The position numbers were made by a program, and so were the translations under genes. Below the pieces are notes generated by a model, which saw nothing but the letters and a program-made list of their open reading frames with translations, was not told where the DNA came from and searched no databases. From NCBI RefSeq assembly GCF_028890115.1, contig NZ_JARCJD010000009.1, forward strand, positions 99,473 through 163,472: a DNA stretch of 64,000 nt. Direction: 5' to 3'. The first letter of the stretch is position 1. Every line of letters begins with the position of its first letter. Source of the stretch: Phaeobacter sp. QD34_24 (GTDB lineage: Bacteria; Pseudomonadota; Alphaproteobacteria; Rhodobacterales; Rhodobacteraceae). Below, piece by piece: positions 18,001-26,800 of the stretch.

Positions 18001-19542
18001 GCCGGGCGCAAGGACATGGTTTTCGGCACCGACACGGCGGGGCGCGACGGGCCGGGCAGCGACAGTGCCGTGGGCTTCCTGGTCAACCAGCTGCCGATCC
18101 GTCTGGATCTGTCGGGGGAGCCTGACCTTGCCGCCCTGTTGGCGCGCAGCCGGGCGGCGGCGCTTGCGGCTTTCGAGGATCAGGATGTACCCTTTCAGGA
18201 GGTGGTGCGCGCGGTGAAGGCGCCGCGCCAAAACGGACGAATGCCGGTCTTCCAGTTGAAGATCATCGACCGTGGCACACGGCCAGAGGCCTTGCGGGCC
18301 GCAGAGCTGGAGCTGCGCCCGCATTATGGCGCAGAGCCGCGTGTCGAAACCGATCTCATGGTGGAACTGGCCGAGATCGGCGGGGGGTTGAAGATCTGGC
18401 TCACCTATCGGGCGCATCTGTTTGACAGGGCGCGGGTCGAAAGCTGGCGCGATTGCCTCAAGGCGGCATTGTGTGGGGTTCTGGAGCAGGGCGAGCAATG
18501 GGATATCGGCCAGATCCTGCCACCTGCAGAGCCCGCAAAAGGCAATGCCTCGAAATCTCCGATGCGCCTCGCGTTTCGACGCCCAGCCGATCCGGGGCGT
18601 GGCGCTTGCCCCGAGGTGCTGATCCCGCCGGTGCGAGGTGCCAAGCTGGCTCATTGGCTGCGGGAAAACCGGGAAGAGATCGATCGCCACCTCTATCGCG
18701 CGGGCGCGGTGTTGCTGCGCGGGGCGGGGATCACGGATGCCGCCGAGTTCGAGGCCGCCGCCGCCAGCCTGTCGCGCGAGATGATCCACGAGAATGGCGA
18801 ACACGAACCGGTGGCGGCCTCGGATGTGGTGCAGACACCGGTGCGATACCCTGCGGATGTGCCGCTGAGGGCGCATAACGAGAATACCTTCAACCGGATC
18901 TGGCCGGGCAGGATCATGTTTGCCTGCCTCACCCCGGCCGAAACCGGTGGGGAAACCACGGTGCTGGACGGGCGGCGGATCTATCAGGCCCTGCACGTGG
19001 ATCTGCGTGATCGCTTTGCCCGTGAAGGCATCCGCTATCGCCGGGTCTATCAACCGGGGCTGGAGAAAAGCTGGCAGCAGGTCTATGGCACGACGGATCC
19101 TGCCGAACTCGCCCGCGCCTGCGCCAAAGAGGAAGCCGAACTCAGCTGGCAGGGGGATGTACCGGTGACCGAGGCCTGGCGCCCGGCCGTGGCCCGTCAT
19201 CCGGTGACGAATGAGATGACATGGGTGGGGCAGGTGCCGATCTGGCATCCCGCCTGCCACGATCCGGAAACCACAGCGGCCCTGCGCAGCGTCTTTGCGC
19301 CAGAGGCCCTGCCGCGCACATGCTGGTTCGGCGGTGGCGGTGAGATTTCGGATGCGGATGCGCAGCTGATCGCCCGCCTGTGCGCCGAGGCAGAAACCCC
19401 CATCGCCTGGCAGCAGGGTGATATGGCCGTGGTGGACAACCTTCTGGCGGCCCATGGGCGCAGGCCCTACACGGGACAGCGCAGGATCCTGGTCGCGCTG
19501 AGCGATCCCGTGGAGGGAAAATCCCTGGCGGGTGCCCCATGA
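9025..19542 (+). CDS. NRPS1: FAAL-ACP-C-A-PCP-C-A-PCP-C-TauD
   Basis: The protein has 3505 residues and starts at TTG, with AAAGGG 8 bases upstream. Residues 1-545 are a fatty-acyl-AMP ligase (LQYTSGSTGRPKGV, WLPLFHDMGLMG, SYGMAEATLLV), and an acyl carrier domain follows with LGMESL near 580. C1 (HHAVCDLWS near 766) should accept the acyl chain. A1 is at about 1095-1600, PCP1 near 1642, C2 (HHIVFDG at 1826), A2 at about 2150-2640, PCP2 near 2689, and C3 (HHIIADG at 2878). Residues 3195-3500 are a TauD/TfdA Fe(II)/2-oxoglutarate oxygenase with HNE at 3284 and a distal His near 3477, the HxE form typical of SyrP/AsnO-type amino acid hydroxylases. Read by GrsA positions, the codes are DIWQSCADDK for A1 and DVWELTADDK for A2; I cannot assign residues to them. 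C3 has no A domain after it and must work with NRPS2. Confidence 0.95.
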   Translation: MSELRNQQDVACLSLTRFLSEAPDQDAFLFLGADGSLSQTFSRAGLLAAVAGYAAALAPYRGARVILMAATGPEFVAGFLGCLQAGAIAVPVPAAIRRARLRAIAEDCAATGLIGRVTAGLVAAAGLTRISPVSAPAYQWADSRAEDLAFLQYTSGSTGRPKGVRIRHGDIARNAAAITERFAMTDRDTIVSWLPLFHDMGLMGSVLQVLFSGGRAVLMPPETFLRRPAAWLEAISRYGGTVSGAPDFGYDLAWRNIGEAELAGLDLSSWRAAFNGAEPIRPETLSRFAERFAPVGFHAEAFLPSYGMAEATLLVAAERAGQGAHQITVDPTALEQGILQLAAEGQELVSSGTPGLGSEIRILDPDSGAVLPAGRVGEIELSKGSLAGGYWGQTEPGFAEGRFATGDLGAFLGDRLFVLGRRDDMIQLRGRNVLLGEVEAALAEVDPDLARQQVMVIAPGDGADRQLVALIETADMPPPDMPTRLRSAVLDRFGLTLDEILWLQNASLPRTTSGKPRRAEAVERYEAGGFKLRAQSALAQGDLTETLTGAAPLVDRLCGALAIWCGLAPGAVRPDHSFADLGMESLSAVRLLHEIEAVLGLRLGLEAALGAADINTLAERLEGAAPATAIPQDGAAPRLSSNQKALWLFQDLTSPNAAYTIAEALRLDGLLAPEDLRTAIETLVDRHEQLRVNLELTDAGVQPRLQPQGCGCDFAVHEATGWTAAELQAALDRRARVPFDLGQDRLLRADLFHLGTEEHVLLISVHHAVCDLWSLALLVKELSLLLNGKALPPLRAGYQDHLRAAAAWCAGPEAQRALDWYRNELAGDLPHLGLGHDRLRPARPAFRGARLPFGLPPEVGQALGGVAAEAGTTLHNLLLCAWALFLRRATDQDEVLVGVPCANRRHGFEADVVGYLVNLGVLRDRSALTQPFTEYLAETTCRIERLLEHAALPLADIAAAVAPDRGDGHSGLFQSVFNYNGSGLPGEAALATSGLAEGRALSLGPLQARTMAVETGATQFDLSCTMASGQDGALLGAIQYDCALFDPETVTGFARAFEALLRGIARDANRLAADLPLMRADEEQAWRRAALGAETGCAVDFRLRFEDRVQKDPEAIAIRDSAQVWSYGALNRYANALAETLAELGAGPGRIVALRAARGAPYLGAMLAIAKTGACYMPLSPRDPAARLSGILKQARPAVVLTDGETALPDPMPEPERGEKAAVVLPLPDTPPEDAPADPPSSLRAQDPSYVIFTSGSTGLPKGAVVHAEGNGNHLEAMVDLLQFDASDVMAQTASVASDISVWQFLVMATVGGRVEVFEDALIEQPAEFLAALEARGVTMLQVVPAVLEMLAVELERPGAPPPPRSLRWVSSCGEALAPSLARRWMAAAPHARLINAFGPAECSDDTSVALYDTPPPADAVTVSIGRPLRNLACYVLDRREHPLPPGMTGELWIGGRGVGLGYLADPLRTAEAFRPDPFSATPGARLYRTGDLARRRADGSLDYLGRRDSQVQIRGFRVEIGEVEAALRALPGVRHAAVGLHEGARPALVALYAPADLTGAELRRALGNHLPGFMVPDLWVPMSALPFNMSGKIDRKALPAPTARAQDTVEPPVSEAERSLAAIWQTRLGHKEIGRHDSFFDLGGHSLMAIQMIADIRAQLGMRLSLRDVFDTPRLSDLALRLVEAGRGIGSLQTDWPPARQACPVPLTAAQRRMWFLHQLNPQDRSYSMTGMLRFKGELDKEALRGALGDVMARHRVLRMRVESSSDGQPRMAEGPWPEVRDSDEPAARIAAREAETGFDLAAAPVLRLTLTQANAEPALVVAVHHIVFDGWSIATFLEDISAHYRARIGQGDAPAKLAYDFVDYAAWCDHHWTPEALDRSLKARKARFGTGLTPLDLPYDAPDPGPGARVAGQYRFEIPQALNAQLQDLAGRSGVTPFLILLAAFQMLLARITGAQRFDVGTLIAGRARPGMEQLIGLLINVLPVPADFSGNPDGYALLARLKRDWLDLQRVSDLPFDALVAAETGEQADPAQAGLNCFFVMQNQPMGPRDLGGGLRMVLEELPPVHAPYDLLLDMEPQAQGFNACFRYSAARFDAATVRSFADAFLALLQGLLETPERAVADLPAQGAAAGQQQAHVLTGADRALPGEGRLFPALFEDMARRHPQARAAADGEEWLSYGDLLAQADRIAAALQARGIGPEDVVGVHGRRSVAMLVALLGILRAGAAYMPLDPGDAPSRLAEMLEETGAKVVLTCGTMPDPALGAGRDLLEVDALRHGIGPALQPVTLRSDTLAYVIYTSGSTGRPKGAMVTHHGMLNHLWAKVVDLDLTARDRVAETAPQSFDVSIWQFLSALLVGGSIHVFDEETAVDPSGLLAGLARAHVTVAETVPGLLRAMNDVQEVGAVTPLPALRWMLVTGEALSADAAQAWRQRYPAIPLMNAYGPTECSDDVTHHVIDRSLAPGRSVPIGKTILNTRLYVLDARLMPVPKGAAGRLWVGGVGVGRGYVAAQGKTAMAFRPDPFARTPGARMYDTGDIVRLNAAAELVYLGRADHQIKLAGQRIEPGEIETCLRRLPFVRDCVVMLRGARLVAYAVLRDPPPRAEARLLAEAAQHLPRHMVPAGVMTLPALPRTANGKLDRAALPDWQPEVLATADGAPATETERQLAELARDVLAIAKVPVTADFFAIGGTSLQAMQLIALARRRFAVDLPLAGFYRSPNLRALAIAIETGGPIMADGGKPLPQGELPLTPAQERLWMLQQLEGERETGIYTIVSPLRLHGPLDLDRLQGALQAVLAAHPALRLTFHDTPDGPRQRIGDRFAVSLDIEEVADLSDATLDMAAGQEAGRPFDLKTGPLLRARLLRKGAEEAALVIALHHIIADGASMDILLQDLARAYGGERLEPVDTARWITAAPLHRHPGRVVRRLQGLPPFLDLPGDREGHDHPDRSAGNTGFWLQPEQVARLDELCRNHGVTRFMAISGVVAAVMGRIAGRKDMVFGTDTAGRDGPGSDSAVGFLVNQLPIRLDLSGEPDLAALLARSRAAALAAFEDQDVPFQEVVRAVKAPRQNGRMPVFQLKIIDRGTRPEALRAAELELRPHYGAEPRVETDLMVELAEIGGGLKIWLTYRAHLFDRARVESWRDCLKAALCGVLEQGEQWDIGQILPPAEPAKGNASKSPMRLAFRRPADPGRGACPEVLIPPVRGAKLAHWLRENREEIDRHLYRAGAVLLRGAGITDAAEFEAAAASLSREMIHENGEHEPVAASDVVQTPVRYPADVPLRAHNENTFNRIWPGRIMFACLTPAETGGETTVLDGRRIYQALHVDLRDRFAREGIRYRRVYQPGLEKSWQQVYGTTDPAELARACAKEEAELSWQGDVPVTEAWRPAVARHPVTNEMTWVGQVPIWHPACHDPETTAALRSVFAPEALPRTCWFGGGGEISDADAQLIARLCAEAETPIAWQQGDMAVVDNLLAAHGRRPYTGQRRILVALSDPVEGKSLAGAP

Positions 19543-21137
19543 CGGCGCCGCTCGATTGCCTGGTGATCGGCTATAACGAGCCCGCCACCGCCACCCATGC
19601 CGCGGCGCTGGCGCGGATGGGCAAGACCAGCCCGGCCTATAGGGATCTTGCGCTCTCGGTGATCGAGGGGGAAGGCGGCGCGCGCTCCTATATGGATCTG
19701 CTTGATCAGTTTCGCCCGGCGGGCAGCCCGCCGATGCGCTGTGGCGCAATTCCGAACCTGGCGGCGGTTTACCTCGTCAACATGCTGCAAAACTCAGGGC
19801 TCAGTGCCGATTGGATCAACCTCTTCCAGGATGAGAAGGATCGCCTTGCCATGCAGCTTGCGCAGGGTGTGCGCTGCGTGGCGATCACCACCACCTTCTA
19901 TGTGACCAATGCTCCGGTGCATGAGATTGTCGCCTTCATCCGCGCCCGCTCGGATGCGCGGATCGTCTTGGGCGGTCCCCTGGTGACCAATCATCTGCGC
20001 AACAGCCAAACGCCCGAAGAGCTGGCCGTGGCGCTGGGCGATCTGGGTGCCGACATCTATGTGGCCGATCCAGAGGGAGAGAGCACCCTGTGCCGCCTGA
20101 CCCGGACCCTGGCGGAGGCGGGCGATCTCTACCAGGTGCCCAATCTGATCTTTGCCGATGGCAGCAGAACCCTGATCGCGCCAGAGGAAAACCCGATGGA
20201 TCAGCGGGTCATCGACTGGCGGCGGTTTGCGCCCGCCCGGCTGGGCCCGGTGGTGCAGACCCGCACCGCCCGCAGCTGCGCCTTCAACTGCTCCTTTTGC
20301 AGCTATCCCATTCGCGCAGGGGCTCTGGCCCTGACCAGCGTTGAGAGGGTGATCGAAGAGTTGCAGGCTTTGGCGGCGCTGGGCGTGCGGCAGCTGGTGT
20401 TCATCGACGATACCTTCAACGTGCCCTTGCCACGGTTCAAGGCGCTGTGCCGGGCGATGATCAAGCGGGATTGGGGGTTCGAGTGGTACTCGTACCTGCG
20501 CTGCTCCAACCTGGACGAGGAAGCCATCGCGCTGATGGTGGAGGCAGGCTGCGGTGGCGTCTTCCTGGGCATTGAATCCGGCAGCCCGGCGATCCTGAAG
20601 GCGATGAACAAGTCAGCCAGAACCAAACACTACCGGCGTGGGATCAAGGCGCTGAAACAGGCGGGCGTGCTGACCTTTGCCTCCTTCATCCTGGGCTTCC
20701 CCGGAGAGACCGAGGAGACGGTTGCCGAAACCCTGGCCTTCCTGGATGAAACCGCGCCGGATTACTATCGCATCCAGCCCTGGTATTCTGAACCCGGCGC
20801 CCCGATCGAGGCACAGCGCGAGCGCTACGGCATCACTGGCGGCGGTTTTGCCTGGCGCCATGCCACCATGGACAGCGCGACGGCGCTGGATCTCATCGAG
20901 GAGGCGTTTATGGAGGAGCGCAGCGCGCTGTGGCTGCCGCAATGGTCCTTCGATTTCTGGTCGATCCCCTATCTGCGCGGGCGCGGCATGTCCTTTGGCG
21001 ATCTCAAAGGGTTCATGCGGCGCGCAAATGCGCTTCATCGCCAGCAGTTCCAGATGCAAAGCCAGGCGGCGGCGCAAAGGGCCCATCGCGATGCCCTGGC
21101 GGACCTGCGGCTGCACACTTCGGAGGTTCTTGCATGA
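19539..21137 (+). CDS. cobalamin-type radical SAM enzyme, PhpK-like
   Basis: The protein has 532 residues and overlaps NRPS1 by ATGA. It opens with DCLVIGYNE and an AYRDLALSVIEGEGGARSY stretch, which I associate with the PhpK group of radical SAM methyltransferases found with NRPS genes. Residues 60-200 are a Rossmann-like cobalamin-binding domain without the DxHxxG base-on motif. The [4Fe-4S] motif C-x3-C-x2-C is at Cys247, Cys251 and Cys254 in SCAFNCSFCSYP. FASFILGFPGETEE is the usual radical SAM barrel segment. Methylation of an unactivated carbon (or phosphorus in PhpK) using methylcobalamin and SAM is the likely chemistry. Its position between two NRPS genes makes a peptide-bound amino acid the probable target. 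The exact site of methylation cannot be read from sequence. Confidence 0.85.
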   Translation: MTAPLDCLVIGYNEPATATHAAALARMGKTSPAYRDLALSVIEGEGGARSYMDLLDQFRPAGSPPMRCGAIPNLAAVYLVNMLQNSGLSADWINLFQDEKDRLAMQLAQGVRCVAITTTFYVTNAPVHEIVAFIRARSDARIVLGGPLVTNHLRNSQTPEELAVALGDLGADIYVADPEGESTLCRLTRTLAEAGDLYQVPNLIFADGSRTLIAPEENPMDQRVIDWRRFAPARLGPVVQTRTARSCAFNCSFCSYPIRAGALALTSVERVIEELQALAALGVRQLVFIDDTFNVPLPRFKALCRAMIKRDWGFEWYSYLRCSNLDEEAIALMVEAGCGGVFLGIESGSPAILKAMNKSARTKHYRRGIKALKQAGVLTFASFILGFPGETEETVAETLAFLDETAPDYYRIQPWYSEPGAPIEAQRERYGITGGGFAWRHATMDSATALDLIEEAFMEERSALWLPQWSFDFWSIPYLRGRGMSFGDLKGFMRRANALHRQQFQMQSQAAAQRAHRDALADLRLHTSEVLA

Positions 21138-23872
21138 TGCAGTCTGACCGGCTTCACTCCTGGTTTGCAGCGCGCGGGGCTGCGCCCTCCTGCCTGAAGG
21201 CGCGGGTCGCCAAGGCCATATCGCCCGAGAGGCTCTGCCAGACGATAAGGGGATTGGCAGATTTTGGGGCGGATCTGCGTGTGGATCTGCAGGCGGAGGC
21301 ACGCGGGGTGCGGGTCTCCCTTGAAGCACCGGCCGCACGCGCCGATCCGGCTTCATTGCTGTTGCTCCTTAAGGCCGCCTGTGAGGGCCAGACAGCCTGG
21401 CCTGCCGAGGTGCCATCGCACGAGGATTATCTGGCGTGGCAGCAGAGCCTTTTGGGCGATGGCAGGGCTGAGGAGGGGCAGCGCCATTGGCAGGCGGTCT
21501 TGCAGGATCGCTTGGTCGCGCCACCAAAGGTGCTGCGCGCAACCCCGGTTCTGGCCCTGTCGAATACCCCCGGCGAGGCCGAAGTGCTGAGCGCCTGGCG
21601 CGCGGTCCTGGATCGCTCCTTTGACGCAGCGCCGGATCTTGCCGTGCTCTGTGATCCGCGCGACGATCCGGGGCTTGCGGGGGCCATCGGTCCTTTTGCG
21701 CTGCCGCTGCCGCTATCTTGGGTGCCCAAACCGGGGCAAAGCGCCGCTGCCCGTTCGGCTGCGGCGGCAGAGGCGCTGGCGCTTACACGGGCGCATCAAT
21801 CCACCTATGTGCCGCCAGAATCCGGAGCCTCGCCGGGCACGGCTGGGCTTCTGTGGCACCGGTTGCAGGCGGTGCCGGGGATCGAGGTGCTGGAGGCCTC
21901 GGCTCCGGCGCTGGCGACGGGCTGTGATCTGGAGCTGTTCGAAGCCGAAGCGCGCCTTCACATGCGGCTGCTGTTTGATCCCGAACGGCTGCAGGATCAG
22001 CAGGCCGCCTGGATGCTGGAGCGGCTGCAGACCTGGATTACCGCGCAGCAGGCGCCGGATCTGCGGCCGGTGCTTGGTAGCAGCGAGTTTGCTTGGCAGC
22101 GCCGCCATCTGGATGGGCCGCCGCTTGAAGAGCAATTCCAGCCGCTGTTCGACAGGCTTTCGGCATTGGCCGCAGCAGCGCCGGATGCCCTTGCGATCTC
22201 CGGACCGCAGACGGAAAGCCTGGCCGCGCTTCTGGTTCAGGCAGATGGTCTTGCCGGGGCGTTGATCCGCGCGGGTGCCGGGCCGGGCGCGCGCGTCGGG
22301 GTCGCCTTGGGAATGGGGCGCGACTGGCTGTGTGCGGTATTGGCGATCCTGCGGTCCGGCGCCGCCTTCGTGCCGTTGCCGCCCGATCTGCCCGCGCGTC
22401 GCCGTCAGATGATGGCCGAAGATGTCGGAATTTCACTGCTGGTTTCAGATGGCAGCGGGGAGGGCATTATCGCGGGGATCGCTATGATTCCACTGACCGC
22501 CCGGGCCGAGAGACCGACCGATGCCCCCAGCCCGCACTCCGCCGATCTGGCCTATGTGATCTTCACCTCCGGCTCCACCGGCAGGCCCAAGGGCGTGTGC
22601 ATCTCCCATGGGGCCTTTGATCACTACCTGCACTGGGCCCGCTCTGCCTACCGCCTGTCCACTGAGGCATCCAGTCCGGTTCATGCCCGCACCGAAGCGG
22701 ACATGGGGCTGACGTCACTCTTCGTACCATTGTTACAGGGCAAGGCGCTGCGCTTTCTGCCGCCCGATCCGCCGGGTGCCGCCCTGGTCGATGCCCTGAC
22801 AGGGGCGGGGGATCTTGGATTGGTCAAGCTGACCCCGTCGCTCCTGGCGGCGGTGCCGTCATCAGAGGGGGAAGGCCCGCGGCTGGGCTGCCTGATCCTG
22901 GGCGGCGAAGCCTTGCGCGCGGAACAGCTGCGCCCCTGGCTTGGGGTCGCACGGATCGTGAACGAATACGGCCCGACCGAGGCCACGGTCGGTTGCGTTG
23001 CCCATGAGGTTCCTGCCGCCGCCCCGCTGCCTGACCTCATCCCGATTGGCCGCCCCATCGCAGGGGCGCGGCTTTATGTGCTGGATGACAGGGTCTGCCC
23101 GGTTCCGCAGGGCAAGGCCGGAGAGCTGTTCATCGCGGGGCCCATGCTGGCAGAGGGCTACCATGCCCGCCCGGGCGACACGGCCTGCGCCTTTGTGCCA
23201 AACCCCTTTTCTGAGATGCCGGGCGAGCGCATGTATCGCACCGGCGACCTGGTGCGGCTGGATCTGGACGGGGTGCTTCACTATCTGGGGCGCCGCGATG
23301 ACGAGGTGAAGATCCGCGGCCATCGGCTGCACCCGGCCGAGGTGGAGCAGGCCTTGGAACAGCACGCAGCTGTCAGGGCTGCCGCAGTGGTTCCTGCGCC
23401 CGACCGACAAAGCCTAGCCGCCTGCGTCGTGCTGGATCAGCCGCTGCGCCCCCGCGCCCTGCAGCGGCACCTGGCCGAGCGTCTGCCCGAGGCCCTGATC
23501 CCGGCTCCGATCCTGCCCGTCGAGCAGTTGCCGCTAGGAGCCAGTGGCAAAGTGGACCGCAGGGCCATTGCCGCGCTGGCCTTCCCGGAGCCTGCCGCCC
23601 CGGCAGAGGTGCCGGGTGATCTGGATCCCAAGGTGGCGGAGGTCATCGCGATCTTCTCCGATCTTCTGGGCGGTGTCGCGGTGGGGCCTTCGGACAACTT
23701 CTTTGAACTGGGCGGTCATTCGCTGCTGGCGATCCGCATGGTGGCCGCGTTGCGCAAATCCGGGTTCCCCGACCTGCTGGTGCGCGACTTTTTTGATCAC
23801 CCGACACCAGCGGGTCTGGTCGCAGCAGTGGGGCTGTCGCAGGGGGTGCCACGAGAGGAGGGCGTCTTGTGA
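21134..23872 (+). CDS. NRPS2: degenerate C-like domain-A(Asn-like)-PCP
   Basis: The protein has 912 residues; the ATGATG at 21134 overlaps the preceding stop. Residues 1-370 look like a condensation-fold domain (SHEDYLAWQQSLLG and QRHWQAVLQDRL match the C-domain linker), but the catalytic HHxxxDG is absent; the aligned stretch reads APAARADP. It should not catalyse condensation. The A domain spans about 375-815 (FTSGSTGRPKGV, NEYGPTEA). Its code by GrsA positions is DMTKIGEVGK, close to the established Asn code DLTKLGEVGK. The PCP with FELGGHSLL is near residue 860. The preceding intact C domain sits at the end of NRPS1, so module 3 is split between proteins. Dead C-like 'interface' domains are known to recruit beta-hydroxylases in siderophore NRPSs, which fits the TauD domain on NRPS1. 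That link is inference. Confidence 0.92.
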   Translation: MMQSDRLHSWFAARGAAPSCLKARVAKAISPERLCQTIRGLADFGADLRVDLQAEARGVRVSLEAPAARADPASLLLLLKAACEGQTAWPAEVPSHEDYLAWQQSLLGDGRAEEGQRHWQAVLQDRLVAPPKVLRATPVLALSNTPGEAEVLSAWRAVLDRSFDAAPDLAVLCDPRDDPGLAGAIGPFALPLPLSWVPKPGQSAAARSAAAAEALALTRAHQSTYVPPESGASPGTAGLLWHRLQAVPGIEVLEASAPALATGCDLELFEAEARLHMRLLFDPERLQDQQAAWMLERLQTWITAQQAPDLRPVLGSSEFAWQRRHLDGPPLEEQFQPLFDRLSALAAAAPDALAISGPQTESLAALLVQADGLAGALIRAGAGPGARVGVALGMGRDWLCAVLAILRSGAAFVPLPPDLPARRRQMMAEDVGISLLVSDGSGEGIIAGIAMIPLTARAERPTDAPSPHSADLAYVIFTSGSTGRPKGVCISHGAFDHYLHWARSAYRLSTEASSPVHARTEADMGLTSLFVPLLQGKALRFLPPDPPGAALVDALTGAGDLGLVKLTPSLLAAVPSSEGEGPRLGCLILGGEALRAEQLRPWLGVARIVNEYGPTEATVGCVAHEVPAAAPLPDLIPIGRPIAGARLYVLDDRVCPVPQGKAGELFIAGPMLAEGYHARPGDTACAFVPNPFSEMPGERMYRTGDLVRLDLDGVLHYLGRRDDEVKIRGHRLHPAEVEQALEQHAAVRAAAVVPAPDRQSLAACVVLDQPLRPRALQRHLAERLPEALIPAPILPVEQLPLGASGKVDRRAIAALAFPEPAAPAEVPGDLDPKVAEVIAIFSDLLGGVAVGPSDNFFELGGHSLLAIRMVAALRKSGFPDLLVRDFFDHPTPAGLVAAVGLSQGVPREEGVL

Positions 23873-26800
23873 ATATCGCCGCCCCTGCCTCAGACCCTCT
23901 GGCAGAGCTGTTTCGGGATCTGGCCGCGCGGGATATTCATTTGCGGCTGGACGGGGGGGCATTGGCCTATTCCGCGCCGCCGGGGGGGCTGGATGCGGGG
24001 CTCAAGGCGCGGCTGCTGGCGTCCCGGGGGGCGGTTCTGGAGCGGCTCAGAGCCTGCCGATGGCCGCCGGATGAAAGCGCGGAAGGCCAGGCATCGGCCA
24101 ACCAGGCACCCGACAATCTGGCACCTGACAATCTGGCACCCGCGAGCCTGGCACAGGAGCGGATCTGGGTCAGTGAGCGCCTGTTTGAGGCGGGTGCGGC
24201 CTTTCACATCACCGCCGGATTGCGCCTGCCAGCGCGGTTCGACCCGGGCCGGATCCGCGCGGAGCTGAGCACGGTTGCAGCACGGCATGCCACGCTGCGG
24301 ACCCGGTTTCGCCAAAGCGATGGCGTCCTGTACCAAGTGAGCGATCCGGATTGCGACGTGCCGCTGCTCCGCTTGCAAGATGAAGACGAGGCGCGCCAGA
24401 TCGCGCAGCGCCCCTTCGATCTGGCGCAGGACGCGCCCTGGAGGGCGGCGCTTGGCCCGCTGCAGAAGGGCAAGCGGTTCTTGGTGATCGTCTTGCATCA
24501 TATCGCGGTGGATGGCGTCTCGCTGGATGTGCTGCTGTCCGAGTTCACGCAGGCTTTGGAGGGGGCCAAGGCACCTGAGGCACAATCCCCGGTGTCGCCG
24601 ACAGGTTTTGCCCGCTGGCAGCGCGCCTGGCTCAAGAGCCCCGACGCCGCCCATGCCGAAACCTATTGGGCGCAGCAGCTTACCCCGCTGCCGCCGCCGC
24701 TGGATCTGTCCCTGGCTGGGCCCCGTCCCGTGGCGCGGAATTTTGCGGGCGCCACCGAACAGCGCCCGCTTGCCCCCGATCTTGCCGACGCATTGCGATC
24801 CCATGCCCGGGCGCGCGGCATGGGGATCTATACCGTGGTTCTGGCCGCCTGGGCGGCGCTATTGGCCCGGATGAGCGGGCAGCAGGATTTCTGCATCGGC
24901 GTGCCGATGGCGGATCGCTTCGATAGCGGGCTGGAGCGCGCGGTGGGGCTGTATCTCAACATGATGCCGCTGCCGGTGCGCGGGTGCTTGGGGCAGAGTT
25001 TTTTCGGGCTGAGTGATGCCCTGCGTGATGCTTTGGCCGGGGGGATCACCCATGCGCGGCTGCCTTTTGAACGGCTGGTAGAGCGGTTTGGCCGCGACAC
25101 GCCGCAAGGCTATTCGCCGCTGTTCAACGTGGCCTGCACCGATGCGGGCGACACGCCCAGACCGCGCCTTTTGGATGGCGAACCGCTGGAGATGGTGGAG
25201 ATTGCGCCCGCCGGTGCGAAATATGACCTGACGCTGTTCCTGCGCCGCGATGGCGACAGGCTGTGCCTTGCGTTGGAGTATCGCAGCGCTCTGTTCGACC
25301 GCGAGGGGGCAGGGCATATCCTGGATCTGCTGGAAGCCTTGCTGACGGACGCCCTGGAGCATCCGGACCGTGCGGTTGCCGATCTGCGCTTTCCCGGACT
25401 TGCACCGCGCGTTGCCGCCCCACCGGGGCCTGACCTGCCCCGGCAGAGCCTGCCTGCCCAGTTCCAGGCGATGGCCGCAAGGCTGCCGGATGCCACCGCG
25501 ATCAGCGACGGCGCGCAGCGCCTCAGCTATGCAGAGTTGTTAGACCAGGTGCGCGCCATGGCTGCAGGGCTGCGCCGCGCCGGGGTGGGACGCGGCGATG
25601 TCGTCGCCATCGCCCTGCCGCGCTCGGTCGATATGGTGGCGGCGCTTCTTGCGGTGCTGGAGGTGGGGGGCTGCTATCTGCCGCTTGGCGATGCGCCCCC
25701 GCAGGAGCGCCTGTCGCGGATGCTGGCGCAGGCCGCTGTCAGGCTGGCCATTGCCCCGGCTGGCGCGGATCTCCCCTGCGCCAGCATCACGCCCGAGACC
25801 CTGCGTGGGGCTCAGGAGGATGGCCAGCGGTGCCCTGCAGGGCCGGGCGATCTGGCCTATCTCATCTTCACCTCCGGATCGACGGGGCTGCCCAAGCCGG
25901 TTGCAATCAGTCACGGCAATGTCGCGGCGCTGATCGCGGCCACGGCCGAAGGGTTCAGGTTTGCCGAAAAGGACGTCTGGACGTTGTTTCACTCCAGTGC
26001 GTTCGACTTTTCGGTCTGGGAGATATTCGGCGCGCTCCTGACCGGGGGGCGGCTGGTCGTGGTGCCTTACGAGGTCAGCCGCGCGCCCGAGCGGTTCGTG
26101 GCCCTGTTGGCGACAGAGCGGGTCACCGTGCTGAACCTGACCCCCTCGGCCTTTCGCATGCTGCAACCTGCGGCCATCGATCAGGCGGACCGGCTGGGGG
26201 CGCTGCGCCTGGTGATCTTTGGCGGAGAGGCGCTGGTGCCCGATCATCTGCGCGCCTGGATTGCGCGATTTGGCCTGGACCGCCCCCAGCTGGTGAACAT
26301 GTACGGGATCACCGAAACCACGGTGCATGTGACCTGGCGCCGTCTCACCGCAGAGGATCTTTCGGGTGGGATCGGCGCACCGCTGCCGGGGGTGTCGCTG
26401 CGTATCTGCGATGCCCGGGGGCATGCGCTGCCGGCATGGGTCGTGGGCGAACTGGTGGTTGGCGGGTCCGGCGTGGCGCGGGGCTACCTGGGGCGACCTT
26501 CTTTGACGGCGGAGCGGTTCATTTGCGATCCCTGCCAGCCCGGCGCCCGTCTTTATCGGTCTGGTGACCTTGGGCGGGCGCGCCTGGGTGGGGATTTCGA
26601 TCACTTGGGGCGCAACGACCGCCAGATCAAGCTGCGTGGCTTTCGGATCGAGTTGGGAGAGGTTGAAGCCGCCCTTGAAGATCATCCCGGTGTCGCCCAG
26701 GCGGTTGCCGCCGTGCAGCAGGACGGGCAGGCAGGCGCCCTTTGGGCTTGGGTGGTGCCCGCGGGCGGCGCAATTGACGAAGCGCAGCTTCGTGCGGCGC

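Noticed and set aside
17497..19749. Long open frame of 750 codons on the minus strand opposite NRPS1
   Set aside because: It is the mirror of a GC-rich coding frame, rich in Arg, Pro, His and Gln, with no recognisable domain. The plus-strand C and TauD domains fully account for the sequence.
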